In this document: one piece after another, positions 50,182 to 61,388 of the stretch
Position numbering within the stretch: the stretch's first letter is position 1
Layout of the letters: each line of letters opens with the position of its first letter
Assembly (NCBI RefSeq): GCF_000002235.5
Contig: NW_022145613.1
Location: 4,886,447 to 4,950,446, forward strand
From: Strongylocentrotus purpuratus
Taxonomy: Eukaryota; Echinodermata; Echinoidea; Camarodonta; Strongylocentrotidae
Direction of reading: 5' to 3'
DNA: 64,000 nt
Program-made: the position numbers and the translations under genes
The notes under the pieces: generated by a model
Seen by the model: only the letters and a program-made list of their open reading frames with translations
Told to the model about the DNA's origin: nothing
The model's database searches: none

Positions 50182-51892
50182 AGACTGAAATCTCTGTCTC
50201 TTTCGTTCGTTAGCCTCTGATCTGGTTTTCGGCTACAGTAGTCTCTTTACTCAAATCAGACTCAGACTTAGACCGAATTTTTCTGTCTCTTTCGTTCGTT
50301 AGCCTCTGATTTGGGTAAGGTCAGCTCTCTCTTTAGAGACAGAACAGCCCTATAATAATATACTGTAGTGGACGCGCGTTTGTGTAAAGAAACGTTACAC
50401 AAAACTTGGCCAAACTTAATCCCTAATTTTGATATTTTACCGAATGCGTATCCGATGCATTTAAAGTCCTAAATTAGTTAAATGCTTAACTCCTTCGGTT
50501 CCACTTACCAAATACCAACTTGACTAGATCTACTTGAATCCATTTAATGGTCCCTTTTCAGGAAATTATGGGTCCAGATCGACATCCATGAAGAAAATCT
50601 TGCAGCCGGGTCTCATTCCTTAAGTTCTAGTCTATCGTAGGGTGTCTGAACGATTTTTCAATTTTCAATTTGGGATCGTTTTTCACCATTTTTGTTTGAT
50701 ATTTGAATAAAAATGTTATCAGAATAATACATTTCAAATTTCAAGTCTCACCGATGTTTCTATCAAAAGTTACAGCCCCTCCAACACGCTGGTATATTCA
50801 TATCATTTTGGTCAAAATCGACGAAAAAGACGTCCACGCAGAGTGATGTTGTTTTGCTAAATTTAGCCAAACAGCTGTATCGCGCGATATGCAAGCGTAT
50901 GCATATCGTACGCATGCTGCTAAGCCAATCCGCGACTTGCAGCTTGAGCTACGCTGTCTCCGCGACATGTGCGATTGACTAGTATGGTTGGCGTTCGTCG
51001 CACAATAAACCCGGAAGTGAATGCACGTTATAGTCAATGGCAATATCGCGGAGACAACGCACGTTGTCTCCGCGATATTGCCATTGACTATAACGTGTAT
51101 TCACTTCCGGGTTTATCGAGGGAATTGCCAACCATAATTTCAGTCACTATAACGTGTAATTGAATTTGGGGTTTCGTTCGTGCGCGGAGATGTTACGCGA
51201 TGTAACCATGGTTTGGACTGAGCGGAGCGCACGCCTCCTAATTAGCTGATCCACCAAATAGCGAGAAGGGTATTTTTAAACTGTTATCAGTTGTGATCCC
51301 TGGGGGCTAGCGAAAATATAATCACATAGAATTGTTCCTTAGGACTGGGACTACTTATCGATCGGGGCGTCATATCTCAAAAGTGACAAACCTCAGAGTT
51401 AGCCAGGACACAATGTTTAAATTGCTGTTTTGACCAAGATATTTTTAGAATTTCGGGGGCTACGCCCCTTTGGAAATATTGGAATTCACCTGCTCTTTCA
51501 TATGACACCTCATTCATTGATTATCACCTTCAGGATCACAACTGATAAAGGTTTGAATCTCGATTTGAAAAAAAAAATTTGACTTTTTTTGCATGGTCGC
51601 GCAATGCACGTAGGCTGCATAGGGATGCGTGTAATCTCTATGGGAAGAATTTTAGCACACAACATCGGGTGCGCGATCAGACAAAGGCAAAATGATTATA
51701 ACGGAAAAACTGTGCACAAGCTACGAGTTCGTAATGACATGCACTGTTTTTCCCCAAATCAGAGGCTAACGAACGAAAGCGAAAGAGACAGAAAAATTTG
51801 GTCTAGATCTAGGCTAACTGTTACTAACTCAGACTGAGAGTGAGAGTCAGACTCAGAGGCTAACAAACAAAAGAAACAGAAATTTCGGTCTA
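50182..51892. mobile_element. 1.7 kb foldback element with doubled TIR units
   Basis: A unit of about 45 bp (GTCTCTTTCGTTCGTTAGCC within it) occurs twice on the left (50182-50224, 50270-50315) and twice, inverted, on the right (51753-51802, 51853-51892). The centre carries the near-perfect palindrome at 51005-51116. The body has CG-rich words (GCGCGATA, GTACGCATGC) unlike the neighbouring DNA. No long frame is present, so it is non-autonomous or a relic. Confidence 0.65.
51005..51116. repeat. 112-bp near-perfect palindrome
   Basis: Arms 51005-51059 and 51062-51116 are reverse complements over 55 bases with one mismatch (GAATGCACG against GAATACACG) around a two-base centre. Weaker symmetry continues outward: TATGGTTGGC at 50983-50992 and its complement at 51127-51136. 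Confidence 0.92.
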
Positions 51893-52623
51893 GGGGCCTA
51901 GAGGTCTACTTGAATCTAGATTTATGCAAACTGTGTGTATCTAAAATTACTAGAAAATCTATTTTAAATGTTACTTGTGACTTGCCATTAAGATTTTGAC
52001 AAATGACAATCACAATGGCCATCAAAAATCAAGGCATCATTATCATATTCGTACTATTACTAGACTAAGTAAAGTTAGTATCGGCTGAAGACAAATCTAT
52101 TTTAGTTCACCACTTAAATTTAACTTTTACAGTTGTGTTGTTCATTTATCAACCAATCTTCTTAGTTCTTAACAGTCTTAGTTCTTACCTTTATGAATTT
52201 AGTATACTTGGACAATAAGGGTGTCGAATAGGTGATTTCCTCTAGATCTTGGTATCTTTAAGATCATGTCAACCATTTTGAACTGGGCTGCTGTGACTGT
52301 CATCTGATCTGAATCGCGATACTGCTACGTACGTACACACACGATATGCACGCTAGCTAGGCGTGATCTATACCATGATCATGTGTCGGCTACTTTTGAT
52401 TTTTGCGCTTGTGACTTGCGAAACTCAGATGGCGCTATACAAATTTGATACCAAAGAGATTCGATCATACACAGTATGTCCTCCGTACAGGATCTATATG
52501 AAATTTGATCAGTTGGATTTGATCGCAGCGAGATAACCAGCTCTGAATTTGATCAATTTGAGTGGGAGATGATGTTTTGCAGAGGGGCTTGCTGTAGCTT
52601 TCGGTATTTTGTTTTTGTCGTTT

Positions 52624-52654
52624 TTTTTTGTTGTCGTCGTCGTCGTCGTCTTCT
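52624..52654. repeat. (GTC)n microsatellite
   Basis: About six GTC units within a T- and G-rich stretch. The minus-strand frame of 90 codons across it is Asp/Lys-rich and has no other support. Confidence 0.8.
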
Positions 52655-52844
52655 TCGTTGGTGGTGGTAGAGTTTTTTGATTGCTTGCATGCTTCGTGGT
52701 GCTTTTTTGTTTCAATTTTTTGTTTTATGCTTGACACGAATATGTTCTAATGATTTCATGATAATATACCTTATTAATGTATAAAGGCCCAAATTCATAA
52801 CAAAATTTAATCAACCTAATCTTAATACCATTACCCTGGTCTTA

Positions 52845-53375
52845 AAGGTACTATGTCCCTTTTGCAGCCAACCTCAAATGCTGTAGAACTTTGCAGGAAT
52901 TATGAATATGTCATGTATGTCCTATCTGTGAAATTTAAACGTTAGCAGTGTCGTCATATTCAAATTATGCAAGGAAACCCATTTATTTGCTAGACTTCAC
53001 TGTCAGACACTATTGAGTGACTGACTGGCTTGTTTTCTTCTTTGGTAATAACATACATGAAAAGAGTTGTAAAGAGTACATCATTTGTCTACATCAATAA
53101 CCCACTTCTTGTGATGGCCAAGATTAAACTGATTTAATCTTTGCGCAGCATAAAACGTATGACCATTCGGTACAATTGTCTGAAAATCAAGACTATTACT
53201 TTTGGGCTCTATAGCCCTAAAGTCGATTTGACAACTAATAGTCATAATTTTCCCACTTGAAGACATTTTCAAGCCCCACCTTTTTTAGGGAAGTTCTAAA
53301 TTAGTATTATCTTTCAAATGCAGTTGGAATTTAACTTTTTCATTTTTTTGGCCTGCAAATGGGACATAGTACCTT
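52845..53375. mobile_element. AAGGTACTATGTCCC TIR element, 531 bp
   Basis: The left end AAGGTACTATGTCCCTTTTG and the right end (reverse complement AAGGTACTATGTCCCATTTG, then CAGGCC) form TIRs of about 25 bp. The interior is non-coding. Superfamily unknown. Confidence 0.72.
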
Positions 53376-53663
53376 GAATAACGGTATTGTTATTACACGT
53401 AACAGGCCTAGTCTCTACTCTATAGAAATCACGTAAACCTACATGTTTGTCAGGTCTTCAAATATTTTGGACTAACTCCCTAATAATTTGTTTTATTGTT
53501 TGGAGATTTTTTTTTTTTTCTTTCTACGGCATTTTCTGGCGCAGTGGATTTGCCCGTGTTTGGTTAAAAGTCGCTCTAAAATACAAAGTTTGAATAATTG
53601 GATGGAGGGAGCAGGTGGATTCAACTTGAAGACGTCAGACCCTCACCTTCACTTCTTACATAC

Positions 53664-53681
53664 CCCCCCCCCCCCCCCCCT
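53664..53681 (+). repeat. C homopolymer, about 18
   Basis: Uninterrupted run of C after CTTACATA. Confidence 0.9.
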
Positions 53682-54111
53682 CTAAATAACATGGGTCCAA
53701 CTTGAATTTATTATGATTGTTATTTTGTTAACAATAGCGAATACGAAACACGCATCAATCCACCCTTTGATCCATCTCATGGTTTCATCCCAAACGAAAG
53801 TTTAACTAGACTGGCGCCCTCTGTAGTACTGGAAGTGAAGTTTCAACAGTCAGCATAGCAGGCGAGTTGCTTCTTGCTCTAGAAAAGAAAATATTAATAA
53901 TAATGAATTAAAAATTAAAAGAAATAGAGAAGAAAAACTTAAGCAAAAGCAAACACAAAACCCTAGTCGACACAAGACAACACAACAAACACAAAACAAA
54001 ATAAAATAATAAAATGGAAATTTAAAAAAAGATTTAGATTAATCGACGGCTTTGTTTATTGACTCGGTCTAAATCTATAGCCATAAAAGGTAAATGTGGA
54101 ATATATTATTT

Positions 54112-54162
54112 ATCTGTCTATCTGTCTCTCTCCTCCCCTCTGTCTCTGTCTGTCACTCTCTG

Positions 54163-54199
<37 letters not shown>

Positions 54200-54490
54200 T
54201 ACACACACACACACTATCTCTCTCTCTCTCTCTCTCCCTCTCTCTCCCTCTCCTTTCTTATACTGTCTATGTTGCTCTATCTCTCTCTGTATTATGTTTC
54301 TCACTGGCTCTCTCTATTATCTCTCCCCCCCCCCCCCTCTCTCTCCCTCCTCCTTCTCCCTCCTCCCTCCTCCCTTTCCTCCTCTTTCTCCTCAACATCT
54401 TATTTCTTCTTCCTTTCATTCAATCTTCTTCTTCTTCATTTTTTTCATCTTCATCGTCTTCTCCTTCTTCTCTTTCTTCTTCTTATTCTG
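54112..54490. repeat. CT-rich low-complexity tract
   Basis: (CT)n, a short (AC)n at about 54195-54213, TCTCCCTC blocks and TTCTTC blocks. Three forward frames stay open (147, 164, 137 codons), all low-complexity Ser/Leu. Confidence 0.9.
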
Positions 54491-55394
54491 CCAACCGACT
54501 AACAACTAATCAAAAAAAGAACGGTCATTCAAATTCACACCAGACACAAGCAATAATATTCAATAATGTAAATCTTAAACAATTTTGAGAACTATTTAGG
54601 AATAATGAAATGAACTAAGGATATTGTGAGAACGTACGTCTTATAACCTTACACAAGAGAATGCAAACCATGCCGTAGATAGTTTATAGTTTTATTTTCA
54701 TTTTATTATTTTTTTTGTTGGTGGTCGGGTCACTGTTATACAGTACATTCGTCATCATCAGGTAGCTTCTTAAAAATCGAAAGCGAATCGAAGAGCATTG
54801 TATTTTACAATTTATTTATTGCCAACAATATAAAGTTTGTTTGGAAGTATATTTTGTTACATTATTGTGTATTTTCATATGAACAATGATACGTCAAGGT
54901 CCGCAAATCATTGCAAGGATTGTCAAAAAGGAGGGGTGATTTTTTATTTCCTTCTTCTTCATTCCAGTAACAAGGTTTTAGGGAGCTCAGTGTTCCACCC
55001 CAAGTGTTTGGGAGGAAGGAGTAGGAACAAAACGATATCTTGGCGTGATTTTTTTCTTCTTCTTCCGGGAATGAAATAAATTGGGAATCTCGCCAACTCT
55101 TCCAGTCTCATTGGGGTGAGGTAGAGGTTACATACATGACTTCGTTTAAATTGTTATTATTTTTGTTCGTGTGTGGAATTAAGGAGGGAGAATCCATTCC
55201 GTCTTTGTTCCGATTTTCCCTTTATCGGGTGACCGTTTCTCCCTGGATCTTTCTATGCTTTTTTACTGATTATATACCTCTCTTTAGTATTTTGAATAAA
55301 TCTAGTCATCTGATTGTTCGAAATTGGAGTCGTGATTTTAGCCATGCCCGCCTACCGGTCAATAGTTTTTTTTTAAAGATGCCCGCATGCCGGC

Positions 55395-55505
55395 CTACCA
55401 AGGCGCGGATCCAGGATTTCTTAGGAGAGGGGGCCCAACTTTTTTTTTTTTTGCTCCCGAACCGAAAATTTGAAAATCGACGAGCCGGCCGGAAAGTCGT
55501 TCAGT

Positions 55506-55550
<45 letters not shown>

Positions 55551-55594
55551 AGTGAGCACTTTTTTTTTTGGTCCTCGAAAATTTAAAAATTTGC

Positions 55595-55627
<33 letters not shown>

Positions 55628-55765
55628 TTGAGCGCCAGGGGGGGGGGGCCAACCCCCCAAAGAGGTAAAAATCACGTGTTTTTACATTTTTTTTTTTCAA
55701 GGGGGGGGGGGCCTGATGCCCCCCCCCCCCCCCCCCCCCCCTGGCTCCTCCACTGCGCCTACCGG
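55395..55765. repeat. G/C homopolymer block, possible hAT-type insert
   Basis: A G run of about 45 (55505-55549), a C run of about 30 (55597-55627) and shorter G and C runs lie between GGCGCGGATCCAGG-like and CCTGGCTCCTCCACTGCGCC-like ends. These resemble the GGCGGATCCAGG termini of hAT MITEs, but the ends have decayed. Frames here are only Gly or Pro runs. Confidence 0.55.
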
Positions 55766-56223
55766 TCAAGATGCCCGTTGCCCCTAGGAGCGGGCCGCAT
55801 AAATAAATTTTGCTGAGATCCCCATTGGTTTACGTGTAAAACGTTTCATTGTGCGAGCGCGGATACACAGTGCTTTTTGTCTGCGATTCCCGAATGATCG
55901 TAACACTCAGGAAACTTTCCAGCAAAGATCTATAGACAGTGTCTCAGATTTTCTGTGACGTTTTAACCAGTCCTTACTCAAGAAAAGGATAGTAAGATTT
56001 TTTTATTTTTTGGGGGGATGGGGGGGGGGGTCTCTCTGCGTTAATATTCGAATCATAGCTGTTTCTATACTGGCTCGCGGGGACGTTACATCTTGCTTTG
56101 ACCCCTTGAGCCTATAAAAATAGCGATGCCTCTTACAGCAGTCATATCTATGCTATTGTTTGATTCAGGGTTCGTTTGAGCACGCAGCATCACTGCAGTG
56201 TATCTATAAATATTATGTTTTTG

Positions 56224-57342
56224 TTAGTCTTTGAAAACGTTACGGAGACGTGTTAACGATGTACAAATGCTCTTCTTCAAAAGTTGTCTAGTTTTCTTAA
56301 AATCGGGTTGCCGAAGCGTATAAATCAAGATGCTTATGGCGCATTGGTTGTAGACCAACATGACCAGTCCTGTAAAGACATTAATCTTGTGGATGTTTTC
56401 GTCATGGCTTAGGACTATGATATCGGCACCGACAAGCAAAGCTATCCAGGCGACGATGAAACTGGAAACGAAAATCAGGAAGTCCCTGATGGCCTTTCCC
56501 GACGTCGGGCGCGACTTGAGTAGACGTTTCCATTGAGCGATCAAGCGATTCAGTCGGCGGATGTCGTCATCGCGAGCTGTTTGTGTTGCATTTCTCTTGC
56601 GGACTCCATGAAGCATATCCTCCTGTTGTCGTACTTTGCGGGCTTGCTTTCGGGCAGTGCTGACTACCAATATGGCGGGGACCAATACCAGGAGGAGCAG
56701 TATGATGATCATGCTATTCACTAAAAATAGGAAAAGTATTTTGTACACTAACTCCATGTAATTTATGAGGCATCTCGTTTTGGTAATGTCCGTGTCGAAG
56801 TGAATGAATGGAACCATAGCGCCTCCAATACAAGGACATATCATCCACGAAAAAACGACAAGAATTAACGCTCGCTTTTCAGTCATTTTACGGATGTATG
56901 CAAATGGTTTGCGGATCTTGACGCAAAGGTCCAAAGAATGGATGACTGTGTGCAGAAAGACATTGGAACCGAAGCCGACCAGAAACACCAGTCTGCAGAT
57001 GATTTCTCCTCGCGTTTCCAGTCTGCATACGTTCAGGACATATGGAAGGCACACCAACATGATGACGTCGAGTGCGATCTGACTGAGACCTAGAGACAGG
57101 GTGATCATCTGGCTTGGTGTCAGCTCCGACTTGAACTTGATGCTGCCAAAAACGATTATACCATATCCAATGAAATTAAGCGCTGTCATTGTACCCAACA
57201 TGGATTGAATTAAGTACCTGCACCACTTCGGGAAAGGTGGTATCTGTTCAACCGAAGGGGACGTACCATCAAAAGCAGTGCTGAAACTTCCCATTGTGCT
57301 GTTTATGATCAAAGTTTCGATTTGATATGAGGAACTACCCAT
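56224..57342 (-). CDS. Intronless rhodopsin-like GPCR, 372 aa (paralogue 1)
   Basis: The single open frame gives a seven-helix membrane protein: TM1 about 45-67, TM2 79-101, TM3 114-136, TM4 157-178, TM5 198-228, TM6 285-310, TM7 320-342. The N-terminus of about 44 residues is extracellular with one N-glycosylation site (N14, NST). C106 and C191 can form the usual TM3-loop 2 disulfide. The DRY position reads DLC (138-140), followed by VKIRKPF, which matches the class A pattern up to the proline. The NPxxY position reads NQCAI (332-336). Loop 3 (229-284) is long and basic, beginning TARKQARK. Length and topology fit class A receptors. It should act as a plasma-membrane receptor coupled to G proteins, but the altered DRY and NPxxY make coupling uncertain. 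A same-strand paralogue lies 4.0 kb away at 61389-62558. The first ATG is used; a second Met at residue 17 is possible. Ligand unknown; a sensory role is inferred from expanded echinoderm receptor families. Confidence 0.87.
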   Translation of the reverse strand: MGSSSYQIETLIINSTMGSFSTAFDGTSPSVEQIPPFPKWCRYLIQSMLGTMTALNFIGYGIIVFGSIKFKSELTPSQMITLSLGLSQIALDVIMLVCLPYVLNVCRLETRGEIICRLVFLVGFGSNVFLHTVIHSLDLCVKIRKPFAYIRKMTEKRALILVVFSWMICPCIGGAMVPFIHFDTDITKTRCLINYMELVYKILFLFLVNSMIIILLLLVLVPAILVVSTARKQARKVRQQEDMLHGVRKRNATQTARDDDIRRLNRLIAQWKRLLKSRPTSGKAIRDFLIFVSSFIVAWIALLVGADIIVLSHDENIHKINVFTGLVMLVYNQCAISILIYTLRQPDFKKTRQLLKKSICTSLTRLRNVFKD

Positions 57343-59309
57343 TTAAAATGCAATGCTGACCTCATCAGAATGTGTGTGTGTTCTCTCTTTTTTACAGCAA
57401 TTTATTGTGGAAACCCTGTCACAACACAATTCAAAATCAAAGTTTTTATGTCGACGAAGTGCTACTTCATTAGTTTGCATAAAGTTAGAGTATTGTCCAT
57501 CTTCTGTGTGTCCTCACAGCATAAATCAATTGAGCTCGTATCAATGAAAATAAAATGACAACGGAAAATCCAAATAACTTTCCTGTCGACGGATTGTTGT
57601 ATTTTCTAGTGAAATCCGGATGCTGTCACTTCCTAACTATTTCCATACCAGTCCAAAGCCTGTTCAACTTGTCATCTATGAATCAATATATGTTCCAGTT
57701 GAAAAAGAATATTGCATAAGCACCATAATAGCCGATAAATTCAGCCCCTCTTTGAGGACAAATCCAGAAAAGGTAAACTTGAAGAAACTGCATCGATGTG
57801 ATCTTGAGCGTGACAAGAATGACAATGGACCAATGGCGTTAACAGTTGTGGTCACAAACACTAACAAACCAGACCACGTTTAGTTATTAATTCCTGCTCT
57901 GTATTATGCACCACGCTGATCGACATGTGCTATTTATGTTGTTTTTTCAAGAGTTTAAATGCTTGCTTTGCTCACTCTTCATCAAATCATGCTCCTGTTA
58001 GCTTCTCAATCCACGCTTGTCATCGATTTTAAGATAGAAATTAATGGAGAGCCCTGTTATGATCACCGTCCACCCCCGCGTCCACCAAATGATTTTGAAA
58101 GATAGCTTACGCATTAGGGTATATACAGTCCGCTAGAATATTGTTGTCCCTTCTCATGCAAGTTCTTCCTTTTAAAATGTATGCGACAGTCAATTATTTG
58201 GTTGGAATCACTATTAGCCACTTAATTTATACAAGTTCAAGTTAAGATTTAACTTTATTTGATAAGTTTACATGTATGTAATACTTTAAAATCAAGGTTT
58301 GGCCTGGTCAGAGGTTAAATAAAGTCTAACAAGAATTCAAGCATTAAAAAAACAGCATGTTACGTTTCTTATATTTTATCCAAAAAAAAAGTTGGTTTGA
58401 TCCATCCCGGACAGTTTTTCACGCAACCCGCTCGAGTGCCTGGTAGATCAGTTCCATTAAGTAATATCTATACTACTTGAGATCGAAGGTGTAAGGCGCG
58501 AACTACTTATGTCATGGCCATGTTTGGGTACGATGTTCGATATAAGATGAATTTCCTCTTCCCCTCTCCATCTCTTTATCTCTTTGTATAAAATTTATGT
58601 CTGGCCTTTGAATTAAAATTTGATGTTATAGCGCCACCAAACAATAATCTCAATGTTATTGACATTTACGCCTGTCATACTTTTTGTCCTTGAATATTAG
58701 TATTCGATTTCACGAATCATTATTAAAACATCCATCAGTAAACGATGCATAACGAATCATAAATATTTATAATAAGGATGTTTTGGGTGTTTATTATTAG
58801 AATCTTGTAGATTTTAGAAGTTCCCTATATAGGCAATCCTTTATCATTCTTTTGCTTTGTAAATATCAACAATCACATTAGTTCTTAGGAGGTTAATGTT
58901 ATCAGTCAAGCAATTATTCTGACTTGGATCAAAAGAATAACTGATTAAGAGAAGATCATGAATATGATAGAGAAGTTCAGGGATCACTGCAGAGCTGCGA
59001 GATTAACTTAAAACAATTAGCCTACAGAAATTTACATTTGTAAGGTCTACCTTACAATATTTTGTAAGAGATTTGTTTGAGCGAATGCATCTGAGTTAAA
59101 ATGGAAGTGTTGATATGTTTTAGTCTTGAAGGTTTGTGTTTCTGTTTTGTATCCTATCTGCAATGTGTTAAGAAACATGAGATAAAATAAAAACACTAGA
59201 TAGTTTTGGGAGAAACGTAGGTCTCTAATGTTCATGTGTGTACAGAGGAACGAAGTCCAAGCCGTTTTAACTATAATGGAAGAATGAAACTCGTTTATAT
59301 CACGATGGC
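57343..59309. other. Upstream flank of the 372-aa GPCR
   Basis: No gene found. Open frames at 57353-57883 are short and have no recognisable domain. The region should contain the receptor promoter, but no element can be assigned. Confidence 0.4.
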
Positions 59310-59676
59310 TGTCAACGGCGGCGGTCCGGGGGGTGGTGGGGACACGTCCCCCTCCATTTTTTAGGGGGGAATCGTACCCTCCCCCTCCTCCGGAAAATTT
59401 GAAAAAGTGCAACAAAAATTATAGCAAATACTGACTAAAGACTGCAACACACTTTTATACCCTGGAGGGCCCAAGAGTGCAGCGTTTAGACTGATAAAAA
59501 TGCAAAAATCTTCTCACTCGGTCACTACGCTCTCTTACATAATATCCTTCAAAGTGTACAAGAAAATAATGTATAAAATCTGAATTCCGTTGGTATCATC
59601 GTGATACCAACGAAATACAGATTTCCCTCGATTTCGCCCCCCCCCCGGCCATGAAAAGAAATCGCCGCCCCTGATG
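59310..59676. mobile_element. Possible hAT-like MITE with GGCGGCG ends
   Basis: GGCGGCGGTCCGGGGGG on the left and CCCCCCCGGCCATGAAAAG plus ATCGCCGCCCC on the right form weak TIRs. Inside, a short palindrome surrounds GGTATCATCGTGATACC (about 59590-59606). Ends are approximate. Confidence 0.4.
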
Positions 59677-60151
59677 GGTCTACTACTCATAAAAATCCTA
59701 AAATATAAGATCTCTATGCTTCGCCTTCACAACGCCCTCACAGTCATAGCCATCTATAATGTTCGTTTCATAAACAATACAAACTATAATGGATTGTTGT
59801 GTGACTGAATGATTGCAAAGCACTCCAAACCCAGCAACAGACTTTTAATTACCGTAGGCGGGAAAATGGCTGTCATAAATCTTATGAAGATGAGAAGAAC
59901 TTGAGACATGGAGTGAACAACAACTCTTGACTATGTTTTCGTTTTCATACCTGATATTGTTTTTCCCCTTTTTTTTTCTTCTTCATTCAATTCGAACACG
60001 AGCGAAAAAGACTATGGTGAAATAAACTCAACGGCAATTTAAATAGCCCGTTGTATTGTGTATAGAAACTATGTTTGGATTATGTGCATTTTAATGCTCG
60101 CGAATTCAGTGATGGACATGGCTATTGATATTGCCTCAGGTTTTTTTTCCT

Positions 60152-60365
60152 TAAAGGGCAATCCTACCCTTGTAATAACTGTTAATTTGTATCAAAGCAT
60201 GGAAATAAGGTAAAGAGAAAGGCGAATGTTTGAAATAAATCGGAACAATAATAAGAAAGTTTGATATGAATGTTTGACATATGAGATCACTAAGTCTATG
60301 CGAACCTCAAATCGGCAGTTTGGTCAGTGGATTGTTGTAACGTAGTCGCGGGTAACTTCAGTTTA
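60152..60365 (+). mobile_element. AAAGGGCAATCC-family repeat
   Basis: It begins TTAAAGGGCAATCCTACCC and contains TATGAATGTTTGACATA, GAGATCACTA and CGGCAGTTTGGTCAGTGGAT, in the same order as the repeat at 30875-31145. Non-coding. Confidence 0.55.
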
Positions 60366-60540
60366 TCTTCTAAGTGCCTTCTCCCTTGGAGCAGTACTCA
60401 AAATATACGTTGGATAGCAAATTAGTATAGGTCCTCTAAAGAGAAAGGACCCTCCCGAGTTATATATATTTTTTCTAATGATTTTTTTAGTCATTTTGTG
60501 TGTTGGAACGAATGGATTGCTATAAGTAATGACAATTTTT

Positions 60541-60735
60541 CACCCCCCCCCCTCTCTCTCTCTCTCTGACCCCTTTTCTCTATTTCGCCCACTCTCTATC
60601 TCTTTCTCTCACCCCCTCCGCTTTATCTCCCTCTCTCTCTCTCTCTCTCTCTTTATCCATCTCCCCCTCACTCTCTCTCCCTTTTCTCTGTTTCGCCCGC
60701 TATCTCTCTATCTTTTTCATCTCACCCCTCCGCTG

Positions 60736-60769
<34 letters not shown>

Positions 60770-60850
60770 ACTGCTCTCTCTCTCACTCTCACTCGGTTAC
60801 CCTTCTCTTTCCTTCTCTTTTTCTCTCTCTTGCCATCTTTTTTTCTAAAC
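60541..60850. repeat. CT-rich tract with a ~108-bp higher-order repeat
   Basis: CCCTTTTCTCTATTTCGCCC (60571) recurs as CCCTTTTCTCTGTTTCGCCC (60679), and CACCCC(T/C)CCGCT recurs with the same offset, inside otherwise simple (CT)n. The 197-codon frame here is low complexity and not a gene. Confidence 0.8.
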
Positions 60851-61360
60851 AATTTGTTATTTGGGCAGAAGACGTCATGTGCCCTATTTTTTTTTGTACC
60901 AGTACATGGATACTTATTTTGATAGATACACTCTTTTACAAAATACTAGGCCGTTTTTTTACAGAGGAATTATTTCTGACTTTACAACACATTTATTATC
61001 ACCATCCCGAGATGTATTCATACACAGATATAGCACATTTACAAAATAATTATAAAGACATCATACAGCCCTTGATCTATAAATTGGCTAATTTCAACAG
61101 AGTTTCAATATTGCTTCATTAAATGAAAATTGTAGGTTTTAGACAATAATTACTACAAAACGACATAAAACCAACAGGCCTGTTACTAGGATTTTAGTGG
61201 GGGTGCATACATTATGAGGTGGACTCTTTCGAGGGCGCGAAGCGCCTGGGCGTAGGCACCTCTTATAGAGTAGAGTAGGGACATTTTGGGGATTTATCTG
61301 TCTGAAAATCAAGTTTTAGGTACACCGAAACGGTTCCACTAATAACTGTCCTACCTATGT

Positions 61361-61366
61361 TTTATT
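61361..61366 (-). promoter_or_regulatory. Candidate polyadenylation signal of the 389-aa GPCR
   Basis: An AATAAA hexamer on the minus strand lies about 23 bases past the stop codon of the receptor gene at 61389-62558. This would give a very short 3' UTR. In an AT-rich genome the hexamer can occur by chance. The 372-aa receptor has a comparable hexamer at 56002-56007, about 220 bases past its stop. Confidence 0.35.
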
Positions 61367-61388
61367 TAGACTCAACGAAAGGAAGAGA

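Noticed and set aside
54059..54588. Three overlapping frames of 137-164 codons
   Set aside because: Low-complexity CT tract; Ser/Leu strings in every frame.
55136..55816. Open frames of 82-138 codons on both strands
   Set aside because: They exist only because of long G and C runs giving Gly and Pro strings.
60529..61122. 197-codon frame upstream of the 389-aa GPCR stop side
   Set aside because: The first two thirds are CT repeat; the remainder has no recognisable domain.
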